Part shown: piece by piece, positions 7,845-17,039 of the stretch | How positions within the stretch are numbered: the first letter of the stretch is position 1 | Layout of the letters: each line of letters starts with the position of its first letter | Assembly: GCA_946493085.1 (NCBI GenBank) | Contig: CAMMAC010000011.1 | Coordinates: 1 to 49,314 of the forward strand | Direction: 5' to 3' | Length of the DNA: 49,314 nt | From: an uncultured Clostridiaceae bacterium | GTDB taxonomy: Bacteria > Bacillota > Clostridia > TANB77 > CAG-508 | Translations under genes and position numbers: made by a program | Notes under the pieces: model-generated | What the model was told of the DNA's origin: nothing | What the model saw: the letters and a program-made list of their open reading frames with translations, nothing else | The model's database searches: none

Positions 7845-9108
7845 TTAACGACTCATTTGCTTTAACATTAAATCTCCAAAAACGGCATAACCTGTTGTAG
7901 GATCATTTACTAATACATGTGTTACTGCCCCAACGAATTTTTCATTTTGTATAATGGGTGCTCCACTCATTCCTTGTATAATTCCCCCTGTTTTTTCTAA
8001 TAGTTCTTCATCTGTTACTTTTATTTGCATACTTTTATTATCTTGATTATTCCCCGTATATATTTTTTCTATTTCTATTTCATATCGTTTTGATTTTCCT
8101 GTTTCTATTTCACACAGTATTTCTGCCTTTCCTATTTCTATTTCGTCTCTAGATGCTACCTCTATTGCTTGACTACTTAAGCTTAGATAATTTTTATTTT
8201 GTACTTTTCCAAATATACCAAATGATGTATTTTGATACACTTTCCCTATAGTAGAAGAATTTTCTATACTTCCTCGTATTTCTCCTGGTTTTCCTTTTTC
8301 TCCTTTTGTAATAGATACTAGGTCCATAGTTACTAGTTCTCCGCTAGCAATGGTAATTAAATCTCCTGTGTCTATATCTGCAATACCATGCCCCAAGGAA
8401 GCAAACATTCCACTTTCTGGTTCATAAAAAGTTGCTGTTCCTACTCCTGCTGTTGCATCTCTTACCCAAAGCCCTAATTTATACTCATTATCTTTCGTTT
8501 TTGTAGGTATCATAGTTACCACTTGCTCTGTATTATCCTCTTGTACATATTTTACTGTAATTTCTTTTCCTTGTGATGCATTTACCGTTTCTATTAATTC
8601 TTCTGTATTAGTAATTTCTTGCTCATTAATGGAGATTATTCTATCTCCTTCTCGTATTCCAGTATTTTCATAAGGTTTATTCCCTTCTATTTCTGTCATT
8701 CCCACTACTAATACTCCACTAGTGTATAATTTTAATCCTATAGCATTTCCGGAGTGGTATAACTTTTGTCTTTGGTATTACACTTACAGAAACTTCCTTA
8801 ATGGGAATGCTGTCAAATAAAGAAAGCTTAATTTGCATAGTACCTGTTGTATTTGCCTCTAGAGTGCTCTGTCTTTCTTCTTCCGGTATACTTCCTACCA
8901 CAGTCGATGGAGTTGTTCCTATAGAATATTCTTCTAAATTAGTATTAATATTACTAGCTTCTTTTAAATGAATTCCCCATAAAGAAAAAACGGAAATTTT
9001 TTCTCCTTGCATGAGAACAATACTATCTGGAAATAGAGTAACGAATGCAACGTAGATATATATTACCAATAAAATAACAAGAATCATTATTCTTTTTATA
9101 TATTTCAT
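7845..9108 (-). pseudogene. spoIVB: SpoIVB serine peptidase, interrupted by one frameshift
   Basis: SpoIVB is the forespore-secreted S55 peptidase that triggers pro-sigma-K processing. The first part (to about 8719) holds an N-terminal membrane anchor and ends VSVIPKTKVIP followed by nonsense. The continuation lies in another frame, GNAIGLKLYTSGVLVVGM, then a PDZ domain (REGDRIISINEQ), then the peptidase domain with SLGHGIAD (His) and QGMSGAPIIQN (Ser). The two join perfectly if one base near 8751 is removed, so the break is a single-base insertion in otherwise well-kept sequence. I prefer the ATG at 9108 because GAAGGA abuts the one at 9114. The next gene is not spo0A, the usual neighbour. 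Confidence 0.88.
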
Positions 9109-9234
9109 TTTCATTCCTTCTTTTCAATTTCTGTTTTTATTGTTCCCATTTTTCCTCAATTTCATTCTCATTTCTTTCTCAATTTTTTCTATTTTTTGGG
9201 AAATTTATTTTGCACTTAAGTACCAAATGTAACA

Positions 9235-9437
9235 ACCTAGTCTCTCCTCATAGAAAAAAATAGTACAAAAATATGGAATGGAAAGTGATTTGAATATAGA
9301 AATTCTTAAAAAATTTTGTTAGGGAATCTCATGCGGCGCCATGAGGGCGCTGACAAAATTTTTCTTAGAATTTATATGAAAATCAGCTTGACCGACATAT
9401 TTGCAGTACTATTTTTTTCTATGAGGAGAGACTAGGT
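9235..9437. mobile_element. 203-bp inverted-repeat element (MITE-like or long hairpin)
   Basis: The ends, 9235-9266 and 9406-9437, are perfect 32-bp inverted repeats (outermost ACCTAGTCTCTCC). The interior arms stay about three-quarters complementary up to a GC-richer centre near 9330-9355 that contains CTCATG-CGGCGC-CATGAG. The whole unit could fold into one long hairpin. It contains no ORF and no clear target-site duplication was found at its edges. Perfect ends with a decayed interior resemble a non-autonomous transposable element, but a transcribed hairpin RNA is also possible. Confidence 0.65.
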
Positions 9438-9439
9438 CC

Positions 9440-9473
9440 AAAAAGAAGTTATAATTTTCTCAATCATAACTTC
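9440..9473 (-). terminator. terminator downstream of the Tad-like operon
   Basis: On the minus strand, GAAGTTAT (9473-9466) pairs with ATAACTTC (9452-9445), 13-nt loop, followed by TTTTT. It lies between the last Tad-like gene and the inverted-repeat element and probably ends that operon. Confidence 0.7.
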
Positions 9474-9500
9474 CTTCTATTTTATTTATATTCTTCCTTT

Positions 9501-9531
9501 TTGCAATTTAAAGAACGTCCCTAAATTGCAA
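9501..9531. repeat. REP-like palindrome, copy 1
   Basis: Stem TTGCAATTTA/TAAATTGCAA (10 bp) with the 11-nt loop AAGAACGTCCC. The loop is shared, apart from two transitions, with the hairpins at 30172-30200 and 47434-47462, while the stem sequence differs but stays fully paired. Confidence 0.6.
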
Positions 9532-9543
9532 ATCGCACAAAGT

Positions 9544-11187
9544 TTACACTCCAAAATAATCATTGGTACGATATAAATCATAGCGTTCTCTTCCTAAAGC
9601 TGTTAAATATTGTTTTCTCAAACTGGAACCTTTTATATTTCTGGTTGAATTCGTTCCACTAGAATCGAAAATTTCTACTGTTCCGCTAATTAATCCATCT
9701 ATATCATAAGTGGCTGCCACATTTACCATACAATGGTAACATTTGCTATTCGCATGTGGATAATAATGTACCTCATAAGTATCTGATATATGAATCGACT
9801 GTCTTTCAAAAGAAACATTACTGTAAACTCCTACAACAGTTGCTCCTATAATATCTTGACAAGTTGGTAGATGGACTTCTCCATCTTCTGTAATGACATA
9901 AAGAGAGTCTTCTGTTACTACTTCTTCATTTTTATCATTCGTAATAATGCAATAATTATTAAAATATTTTGTTCCAATTGGTACCCCTTGCATAAAAGTT
10001 GCAACAGAAATATTATTCACTAGTTTATCCCAATCCTCTTCTGAGAAAACTGGTAGTACAAACTGATAAGTATTGCTTCCTCCTTGATTATAGTTTGCAA
10101 TAGCTGAAGCTAAATTTGTTTGAATACTTTTCCTAATGACACTTACTCTATTTTCGTTAAAAGTAGAACCTTCTAACAAAGGATTATTAGTACTATTTAA
10201 ACGAAATATTTTTTCTTCTCCTGTATTTACTGCAAAATCTGAAATTACATTTCCATCCATATCTCTTGCATTACTTTGTGTAATATCTCCCATATGCTCA
10301 TTTACCCAAGTACTAAATTCATAGGCCTCTTTATAATATTGAAAAGCACTTTCACTATATAAATTTCCACCTATCGTCATACTTGTTACATAATTTAATA
10401 TATCTTGATCATAAATTCTTTGCTTTTTATTATCTGTATACCAAAAATAGGTCATACCATCTGTTGCACCAGGATCATAATAAATCTTTGCATTTTGATA
10501 TACTGTATATTGATAAGTAACTGGTGAGGAATTATTAATTACCTCTCCTGCCTCATTTAATAATACAATTTGCTCTGTTAAAATTTCTTTTTCAATCGTT
10601 TCTCCATCATATACTAAAGTTTTATTAGTCTCATTAATATTGCTCACTAAACTAGGATTAATGAGATATCCTGATCGTGTTACATAGCTTCCATCTATGT
10701 TTCCAAAAATAGTAATGGCATTATCTAAACTATAATTTACAATAAAATCATCTGTTCCTCTTACATAACGACAGGAATAATAAATATATGGTTTTAATCC
10801 ATACTGGTAACTATCCGTGCTTTCATTTCTGTATTTTCCATAAATATAATAACCATCATACATCACATATAATATTGCTGGTATAAAATCATTTAAAGAT
10901 TCTTGATCTATTCCATTTTCTCCCATTTTAGTACCAAGTGAATTAAAAAAGGTAGAAATGGATGCTTCTATATCTCTAATTTTAGAATCACTGACACTAG
11001 AATATTTATTATTGATAGTATTTAGCTGAAACGCCTTAATAGCATCATAAGTAGCATTTTGCAATTTAGATGTATAAATCGTTTGCAAACTAATTGTATC
11101 AATTTGTGTTTGAACATATGCTGTTATCACCATGGAAATAGGTAATATGATAATAACAAATATAATAGCTAAATGTTGTAATTTCAT
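9544..11187 (-). CDS. large membrane-anchored exported protein of the Tad-like locus, 547 aa
   Basis: Function unknown. A single hydrophobic segment at about residues 5-24 (LAIIFVIIILPISMVITAYV) is followed by a large extracytoplasmic region rich in Tyr, Asn, Ser and Thr. Four cysteines cluster in the chain (CQD at about 440 and CYHC near 480 are visible), which might bind metal or form disulphides. It is the last and largest of seven single-anchor proteins encoded after the Tad-like motor genes, with a good AGAAAGGAAAA site and a terminator downstream. Its position suggests a tip, anchor or secreted component of the machine; this is inference. Confidence 0.7.
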   Translation of the reverse strand: MKLQHLAIIFVIIILPISMVITAYVQTQIDTISLQTIYTSKLQNATYDAIKAFQLNTINNKYSSVSDSKIRDIEASISTFFNSLGTKMGENGIDQESLNDFIPAILYVMYDGYYIYGKYRNESTDSYQYGLKPYIYYSCRYVRGTDDFIVNYSLDNAITIFGNIDGSYVTRSGYLINPSLVSNINETNKTLVYDGETIEKEILTEQIVLLNEAGEVINNSSPVTYQYTVYQNAKIYYDPGATDGMTYFWYTDNKKQRIYDQDILNYVTSMTIGGNLYSESAFQYYKEAYEFSTWVNEHMGDITQSNARDMDGNVISDFAVNTGEEKIFRLNSTNNPLLEGSTFNENRVSVIRKSIQTNLASAIANYNQGGSNTYQFVLPVFSEEDWDKLVNNISVATFMQGVPIGTKYFNNYCIITNDKNEEVVTEDSLYVITEDGEVHLPTCQDIIGATVVGVYSNVSFERQSIHISDTYEVHYYPHANSKCYHCMVNVAATYDIDGLISGTVEIFDSSGTNSTRNIKGSSLRKQYLTALGRERYDLYRTNDYFGV

Positions 11188-11204
11188 TTGTTTTCCTTTC
11201 TAAA

Positions 11205-11260
11205 AAAGATTAGAATGGCAGTAGTTAGATAATTTTTTCTAACCATTCACTCTAATCTTT
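11205..11260 (-). other. large intercistronic stem-loop
   Basis: Between the 174-aa and 547-aa genes a 56-nt imperfect hairpin can form with ends AAAGATTAGA/TCTAATCTTT; on the minus strand it is followed by a T run. It may attenuate transcription into, or stabilise the message upstream of, the last gene of the operon. Confidence 0.6.
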
Positions 11261-11266
11261 ATTACT

Positions 11267-11791
11267 CTATTTTGTACCATTAACAGTTACCATACCAGCA
11301 TGCTGTGCAGCTATTTGATAAGTATCATTTCCTGCTATCTGATAGAAGAAATTTTTCAATAATTGTGAAATTGTTTGATTTGTATTTTTTACTGATACAG
11401 ACACTAAATCGCCTTCTTTTAAAGTAATTCTTCCATTACTTTGCAGAGTATCTTCTATTTGGCTAGTATATAAATTATAATATAAATTTTCTCCTATTTT
11501 TGTCATCTCTGCTTGCGTTGTTTTCACTCCAGGGTTTTCATCTAAAACCTGTACTAACATATCTACCTCAAAGGAATTGCCTGTTGATGTAATTGTTTGT
11601 ATGTATTTATCATAATCATCTAATGTTAATTTTCCTGTTGTTCGAATAGTATCTACGAACTCTGTAGTGGCTGTTTGTACCGCCAGTTGAGATACATCAT
11701 CTGTTCTTTCTGACATAGACATTAGTGGAAACACAAACATCAAGATGGCTGCTAAAAATATTGCAATAATTGTAATTAAACTATCTCCCAT
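11267..11791 (-). CDS. small membrane-anchored protein of the Tad-like locus, 174 aa
   Basis: Not assigned to a named family. It begins MGDSLITIIAIFLAAILMF, with a hydrophobic segment at about residues 4-24, and then a periplasm-like/extracellular domain with a helical stretch (TEFVDTIRTTGKLTLDDYDKY written in part: FVDTIRTTGKLTLDDY). The layout of a short N-terminus, one hydrophobic helix and a soluble domain is that of a minor pilin or TadE/TadF-like protein, though there is no standard cleavage site. It follows an AGGGAGG site 26 nt after the preceding gene. Confidence 0.65.
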   Translation of the reverse strand: MGDSLITIIAIFLAAILMFVFPLMSMSERTDDVSQLAVQTATTEFVDTIRTTGKLTLDDYDKYIQTITSTGNSFEVDMLVQVLDENPGVKTTQAEMTKIGENLYYNLYTSQIEDTLQSNGRITLKEGDLVSVSVKNTNQTISQLLKNFFYQIAGNDTYQIAAQHAGMVTVNGTK

Positions 11792-11817
11792 ATTTTGCTT
11801 TCCTCCCTATTTCATTT

Positions 11818-12558
11818 TTAATAATTTTTGATGCGAGTAAAAATGATAATTCTTTTTTTTCTTACATTTACAGATGCCTCTACTGTACTATCTTCTGTTT
11901 GTGTACTATTATAGGTGTATTCTCCTATGGTTTCTACAAATCTACTATTACCATATTGAGCTATAAATCCACCTACTCCAATGTTTTTGCTTGCTCCATA
12001 ATCAATATATTCTTCATTATTATTAGGATTATAATAACTTTCCCCTGTCAAAAAACAATCTAAATTATTCTTGATTTTGTCGTTGCTTCCTGTCCATGCT
12101 TCATGCCTTAAAGTTTCCTCATCTAAGTCAAAAGAAAATATTTGTCTATTTCCTCTAATAGTATTAATCATCCCATCTCCATATTTATTATTTGCTAAAG
12201 TAGCATACGAACTTGTCCATAAATTTACATTGGATGGTGTCTCATATAATTTCATATAACTTACATTAGAAAACTGACCTGTTGTATAGTCATAATTTCC
12301 CTCACGGAAAACTACTGTATAATTTTCTTTATAATATTTATACAAGGTAGGAATAATAGTTTCTAATCCCACAATTCTATTTTCCTCACCAGCACTTGTA
12401 GTTTCTTGAAAATCATAATAATTTAATTCATCTTCTGTATATAAGACTACATCTGATGTTGCTCTTACCTGGGTAAGTGTAAACATACTAACAGACAATG
12501 CTATAACAAAGACGATAACAGCAAATGCCATTTTAATAGCTTCTACCGCATTTTCCAT
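11818..12558 (-). CDS. MENA-type pilin-like protein, 246 aa
   Basis: The N-terminus MENAVEAIKMAFAVIVFVIA resembles those of the three MENASKAL proteins in the same operon: a very short charged N-terminus and then a hydrophobic helix (about 9-28). The rest is a Tyr/Asn-rich soluble domain of about 215 residues ending in a basic VRKKRIIIFTRIK tail. No G-cleavage site typical of type IV prepilins is visible. It is the largest MENA-type member and might be a minor subunit. Start codon supported by AAAGGATA. Confidence 0.65.
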   Translation of the reverse strand: MENAVEAIKMAFAVIVFVIALSVSMFTLTQVRATSDVVLYTEDELNYYDFQETTSAGEENRIVGLETIIPTLYKYYKENYTVVFREGNYDYTTGQFSNVSYMKLYETPSNVNLWTSSYATLANNKYGDGMINTIRGNRQIFSFDLDEETLRHEAWTGSNDKIKNNLDCFLTGESYYNPNNNEEYIDYGASKNIGVGGFIAQYGNSRFVETIGEYTYNSTQTEDSTVEASVNVRKKRIIIFTRIKNY

Positions 12559-12582
12559 AACTTATATCCTTTACTTTTTTGT

Positions 12583-13020
12583 TTATGAACCACTACCTGA
12601 TCCACCGCTAGAGCTGCCAGCTTCTGTAACAGTAATAGAAGTAATATATCCTGTTGATGTACTATATTCTGCTGTTACATCATATCTTTTTCCTGTTTGA
12701 ATAGCTGCTCTTTTTGTGTTAATATCTGATGCTGCTGTTACTCCATCTATTGTAATTATCATAGATTCATCTGATGCGTTTCTAACATTATTTTGTCTTA
12801 CAGCATCATATAAAGAACGTACACTAGATCCTGTAATATTTTCTTTAATATATGGCTCAAATGTTGAATTAAAAGCTTGTGCCGCCTGTGATTCAATACT
12901 TGCTGCAGCATCCTGTGCTGGGTTAGATGCCATATTAAACACCGCCATACCTAGTGCTATAATTAAAATTGATAGTATAATAGCTCCTGCAATAATTAAT
13001 GCTTTTGATGCATTCTCCAT
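12583..13020 (-). CDS. MENASKAL-type pilin-like protein, 145 aa
   Basis: It begins MENASKALIIAGAIILSILI with one hydrophobic helix at about 7-29. The soluble part shares the spaced pattern FNSTFEPYIKENITGSSVRS followed by an L/I..A.R.NN segment with the proteins at 13696 and 14268, so the three are paralogues. The alanine-rich linker AQDAAASIESQAAQAF and Gly/Ser C-terminus (GSSSGGSGSGS) fit a packed helical shaft with a flexible end. It has the strongest ribosome site of the set (AAAGGAGG), compatible with a major subunit. That role is inference. Confidence 0.7.
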   Translation of the reverse strand: MENASKALIIAGAIILSILIIALGMAVFNMASNPAQDAAASIESQAAQAFNSTFEPYIKENITGSSVRSLYDAVRQNNVRNASDESMIITIDGVTAASDINTKRAAIQTGKRYDVTAEYSTSTGYITSITVTEAGSSSGGSGSGS

Positions 13021-13099
13021 AATAAATTTCCTCCTTTGATTATATATTTATATATTATATATTTTTCATAAAGTTAACATACTTTATGAACATTAATAA

Positions 13100-13528
13100 C
13101 TATACTTGTTCAAATAATAAATATTTGATTTGTTTTGTTTTTTCGTGATATTCTTTTTGTGTACATTGAAAAGACATGCTACGATAATTTTTTAAAAATT
13201 GGTCTTCTCCTAAACTTTGAATTTTTTCCATACTTACTACCTTATCTGCTTCTAAAAACTTTATATCTATTTTTATAGAGTTTGTGTCATTTTCTACGTA
13301 CAACCCTTGTTCATTCTTTTCTACTTGATTCTTTGCATTATCATTACTTGCTTTATTCATTAGTGTCATCAAACTAGAACCCAATATTTGATTAGTTGTA
13401 TAACTTTCATATTCTTGGTTATTCTTTTCTGCTTGCACTATACCCACTTGATAATTGTAGTACAAATAGGAAAAGATAAGAACGAAGATAATAATACTAC
13501 CACACAAAATTAAGAATGTTTTCTTCAT
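13100..13528 (-). CDS. small membrane-anchored protein of the Tad-like locus, 142 aa
   Basis: Unknown family. I choose the ATG at 13528 (MKKTFLILCGSIIIFV) behind GGAAGAGG; the frame extends 16 codons further without a site. It has one N-terminal hydrophobic helix (about 4-23) with a cysteine at residue 9, which is too early and unsuited to a clear lipobox. The remainder is soluble and polar and ends YHEKTKQIKYLLFEQV; its C-terminal FQCTQKEYHEKTKQI resembles RCTQVVYDDQTGRI of the 14268 protein, suggesting distant relation to the pilin-like paralogues. Confidence 0.62.
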   Translation of the reverse strand: MKKTFLILCGSIIIFVLIFSYLYYNYQVGIVQAEKNNQEYESYTTNQILGSSLMTLMNKASNDNAKNQVEKNEQGLYVENDTNSIKIDIKFLEADKVVSMEKIQSLGEDQFLKNYRSMSFQCTQKEYHEKTKQIKYLLFEQV

Positions 13529-13695
13529 ATTGCCTCTTCCTTTTTTCATTATAACATTATTACTTTTATTTTGCAATGACTTTCTTTTACATTCTTTTAG
13601 TAAATTTTACAATTTGTTACAATTTAATCTATCATAAAAATTTATTTTCTTTAAAGTTAAGTTTAGATTTCCAGCTGTGAATTGTAACTACAAAT

Positions 13696-14205
13696 TTAAT
13701 TATCTGAAAATGAAATATACATTACTCGACCTGTTTGCGCACTATATAGTAAATTTGTACAAACAAAATACTTTGTCTGTGTTAATTTTCCGTTTTCATC
13801 TGCTACTAAACTGTTATTCTGAATTAAAGTTTGATACGTACTAACATCCTGTTTTTCTAGTCTTGTTATAGTACTTCCTCCAATTTTCAAATCTACTTGT
13901 ACATAATTTGTATATTCATTATAACCATTTTCATCTTGTAATTCATTACTTATATTGCTCTGCTTTGCCAAATTTGCTACTGACACAATATCATGAATGG
14001 TTACTTGTATGGCACTTCCATTGATTTGTCCATAATACTTTGTAAAATTACTATTAAATTCTGATACTTGTTTCATTTGCATCTCTGTTGTTGCCGTTTG
14101 ACTAAAACTAGAAAGGGTATTAAAAATAGCAACTGCAACAGAAATAATCATAAGTCCTAATAAGATGGCAGCTGACATTAACAACGCCTTTGATGCATTT
14201 TCCAT
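13696..14205 (-). CDS. MENASKAL-type pilin-like protein, 169 aa
   Basis: It begins MENASKALLMSAAILLGLMI, with a hydrophobic helix at about 7-28, then the shared motif EFNSNFTKYYGQINGSAIQV and a VANLAKQSN stretch. The C-terminal FVCTNLLYSAQTGRVMYISF matches the FRCTQVVYDDQTGRI end of the next protein upstream, so the two are paralogues along their full length. Start supported by AAAGGAAGGGTG. Probably a structural subunit handled by the neighbouring motor. Confidence 0.7.
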   Translation of the reverse strand: MENASKALLMSAAILLGLMIISVAVAIFNTLSSFSQTATTEMQMKQVSEFNSNFTKYYGQINGSAIQVTIHDIVSVANLAKQSNISNELQDENGYNEYTNYVQVDLKIGGSTITRLEKQDVSTYQTLIQNNSLVADENGKLTQTKYFVCTNLLYSAQTGRVMYISFSDN

Positions 14206-14267
14206 TTTTCACCCTTCCTTTCCTATGTTGTGCCTTTAAAACAAAATTATATTTTTTTACTTTCCTA

Positions 14268-14897
14268 TTAAGTAGATGAAAACTTCATTAAAATAATTCT
14301 ACCTGTCTGGTCATCGTATACTACTTGTGTACATCGAAATCCTTTTGTCCTCATTTCTGTTTCTTCTGCTTTTAACGTAACATATCTCGTAATAACTGCT
14401 TGTGCTTCCGCAAGTTTTCCTGTATTATGGTTATCTTCAAATAATTGTTGTAATTCATTTGTTCTCATAGTGGACAAATCACTGATTCTTCTTCCGCAAT
14501 AAGAAACATTTGCATATTCCTCTTCTTTCGCTTGTAAATTTGCTAGTGCAGTTTGTAACTGCTCTGCAGAATAAGTTCCACGTGTAAAATAGGTTCCTAC
14601 ATTGTCATTAATAGTTACTTCCATTTCCATTTCTGGATAACCTTTTTCTACTGCTTCTTTTCTATTGTAATCCTCCATTTTATTGGCTAATGATAAAATT
14701 TCGCTTCCATATAAATTATTTCTATTATATACATCGTATTGCTTATTAAATTCTGTCGATTGTTCTATTATTTCTGCCTGTTCATCTGCATTTTGAACAG
14801 TTACTATATTATTATAAAAGAATACTAAAAGAGTTATAATGAGTATGGCTATAAATATTCCACCTGCCATAATCAGTGCTTTTGACGCATTTTCCAT
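14268..14897 (-). CDS. MENASKAL-type pilin-like protein, 209 aa
   Basis: It begins MENASKALIMAGGIFIAILI with a hydrophobic helix at about 7-28, then EFNKQYDVYNRNNLYGSEIL and SLANKMEDYN, the family pattern, a helical Glu/Ala-rich middle (about 100-150), and the C-terminal RCTQVVYDDQTGRIILMKF. It is directly downstream (17 nt) of the TadBC-like platform gene, so production of platform and subunit is coupled in one transcript. Confidence 0.7.
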   Translation of the reverse strand: MENASKALIMAGGIFIAILIITLLVFFYNNIVTVQNADEQAEIIEQSTEFNKQYDVYNRNNLYGSEILSLANKMEDYNRKEAVEKGYPEMEMEVTINDNVGTYFTRGTYSAEQLQTALANLQAKEEEYANVSYCGRRISDLSTMRTNELQQLFEDNHNTGKLAEAQAVITRYVTLKAEETEMRTKGFRCTQVVYDDQTGRIILMKFSST

Positions 14898-14914
14898 TTT
14901 TTATCACCTATTTT

Positions 14915-16996
14915 CTATAAAGTAGCCGACATAGAGCTAAAGGAAGATGTCATACTAGTTAATCCAATAAATACTAGTGGTATAATTAAATAACCTACAA
15001 ATAATAGAATCATTGGTGCAAACCCTATTGCCTTTCCAATCATACCTTTTCTAGATATTAATCTTTCATTAGATTCTTTTCTCTTCTCCTGATAGTAATC
15101 TCTTTCTGTATCTAATTCATCAAAGGCATCTGTAATTGGTATTTTTTCTACTGCAGCTTGCAAACTTTCTATAATTCTAATAAATTGCTGATAGGTAACA
15201 TCTTCTTTCATAGCCTCTAAAGCTTCCCACGCTCCACTTTCATAGTTATTTACACATTTACTGATAGGATCTTTAAAAATATTAGAATATCTTTCTAGCC
15301 ACTCTAGTATAATTTCTACGTTTACTCTTTCTATTCTCATTAGCATTAGAATAATGGTTTGGAATTGCATAATTTCATCTTCCATCTCTAATTGCCTCAT
15401 TTTTGTTTGGAACATTAACATCCAAATTGGTGCCATATAAGCTATTAATGCTATTACCATAGAGCCTAATACTTCTAGCCAACTTAAATACTCACTATTG
15501 ACAATTGCAATTTTTTCCATAATTCTTTCTGCCGCAGTTTGAATTTCTTCATCTGTACTTTCTGAGTATACATCATCTACAATTCCTCGTTGCATTGCTC
15601 TTTCTATATCTGTTTGCCTTAATGGGTTTTGGTTTTTAAATCTATCTATATATTTATTATCTGATTCTGTCACTTCCATTGCCGCAAGTCTATCTTTTTC
15701 GGACATTTGCCCAATAATATCATACGTTTGTGTTGGCTCTGTATAAACATTGCTAATGGCTAATTGGTGCATTTGTCCAAATAAAAACAAGGAAACAAAG
15801 AAAGATACAATACACAGCAAAATACGATTTATATAAATCCATTGGATTTTGTCTTTACTTGCTGCATTTTTCATCATAGTTTTTATTTTTCTGTCTTCTT
15901 TCGTACCTTCTTTTGGTATAAATAAGTCTACTACTTTTTTTACAATTTTAATTCTATATAATTTTTCTTGCCATGGGTTTTCCGTATTTTTCGTATTTTT
16001 TGCTGTAGAACCATTATCTTTTAATTTTCTGGTTAATATATAGCAAACAAAAGTGGCTACCAAAATAAGAATCTGAACTAACATACCACCTTTACCATTG
16101 TAGAAACTTTCTACAAAGCTAAACTGTGAAATTGCCCAGTTTTTAATTGGCTCTAAGCATAACATAGGCACAATAGCAATGACAGATAAACTTTGAAAAA
16201 CATAGTCTAATTTATCCCTTTTCAAAATTTCTAGTTGCATCTCTTGTGTAATATTATTTAAGTTTTTTAAATAAAGAGATGCTCCATCTACTTTTCTATC
16301 ACCAAATTCTTTTGTTAAATACGAAACACCTGCAAATTCTTTTAAATAACTATTTGGTGCTACATCATAATATTTTTCTAGTTCTGATTCCGGATCGTCA
16401 GAAATTAATACCTCATATATTTTTTCTGCTTGTCTTGCCATTTCTGGATTATCATCATCTTGTGCTGTCTGATAAATTGCTTCTTCTACCATATTAAATT
16501 CATGGTAAGCATGTCTAATTTCTGAAAAGAAATTAATTTGTTGTTTTAATAAATTATTATCAATTTTATCTACTCTACCATCAATAAAGGTATCTAACAA
16601 GAAAATTTCGAAAATAAGTAAGATACTCATTAGCAATAAATTCTGACTAGTCAATGCTATAATAGCAATCGTAATAGGAATTACTAGTACCAGCGATCTT
16701 GTTAAAATTTTAGCAGCTTGCATTCTCGTTAAGTACTCATCATCAATATTAATAATCTCTAATCTTCTTCTTAGCTTTAATAAATATCGCTTTAAAAATG
16801 GTGTTTTTAGATAAAATATATATAATTTTTGGTAAATAATCTCTGTAGAAAAAGTGGAGGTTTTAGTACCTTGACGTAATTGCTCTATGTATTTTCTTTC
16901 TTTGTTATTTTTCTGCATTATAACAAATGCAACAATAATAGCAAATAATATTACTCCACAGCCAATCATTAAATACATTAGCATTTGTGTGTTCAT
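14915..16996 (-). CDS. TadB/TadC-like platform protein, two T2SF-type domains fused, 693 aa
   Basis: Type II secretion F-type proteins form the inner-membrane platform on which the ATPase turns. Tad systems normally have two separate proteins (TadB, TadC); here one chain seems to hold both. There is an N-terminal helix (about 6-27), a helix pair (102-138), a cytoplasmic helical domain (about 150-262), helices at about 266-282 and 304-322, a linker, a helix at about 390-408, a helix at about 500-525, a second cytoplasmic helical domain and a C-terminal helix near 660-690. The second half has the T2SF-like TERDYYQEKRKESNERLISR before its last helix. The start is backed by GAGGGAGG. Confidence 0.78.
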   Translation of the reverse strand: MNTQMLMYLMIGCGVILFAIIVAFVIMQKNNKERKYIEQLRQGTKTSTFSTEIIYQKLYIFYLKTPFLKRYLLKLRRRLEIINIDDEYLTRMQAAKILTRSLVLVIPITIAIIALTSQNLLLMSILLIFEIFLLDTFIDGRVDKIDNNLLKQQINFFSEIRHAYHEFNMVEEAIYQTAQDDDNPEMARQAEKIYEVLISDDPESELEKYYDVAPNSYLKEFAGVSYLTKEFGDRKVDGASLYLKNLNNITQEMQLEILKRDKLDYVFQSLSVIAIVPMLCLEPIKNWAISQFSFVESFYNGKGGMLVQILILVATFVCYILTRKLKDNGSTAKNTKNTENPWQEKLYRIKIVKKVVDLFIPKEGTKEDRKIKTMMKNAASKDKIQWIYINRILLCIVSFFVSLFLFGQMHQLAISNVYTEPTQTYDIIGQMSEKDRLAAMEVTESDNKYIDRFKNQNPLRQTDIERAMQRGIVDDVYSESTDEEIQTAAERIMEKIAIVNSEYLSWLEVLGSMVIALIAYMAPIWMLMFQTKMRQLEMEDEIMQFQTIILMLMRIERVNVEIILEWLERYSNIFKDPISKCVNNYESGAWEALEAMKEDVTYQQFIRIIESLQAAVEKIPITDAFDELDTERDYYQEKRKESNERLISRKGMIGKAIGFAPMILLFVGYLIIPLVFIGLTSMTSSFSSMSATL

Positions 16997-17039
16997 GTTT
17001 TTTCGCTACCTCCCTCTACTATCTTATTTTATTTCTTTT

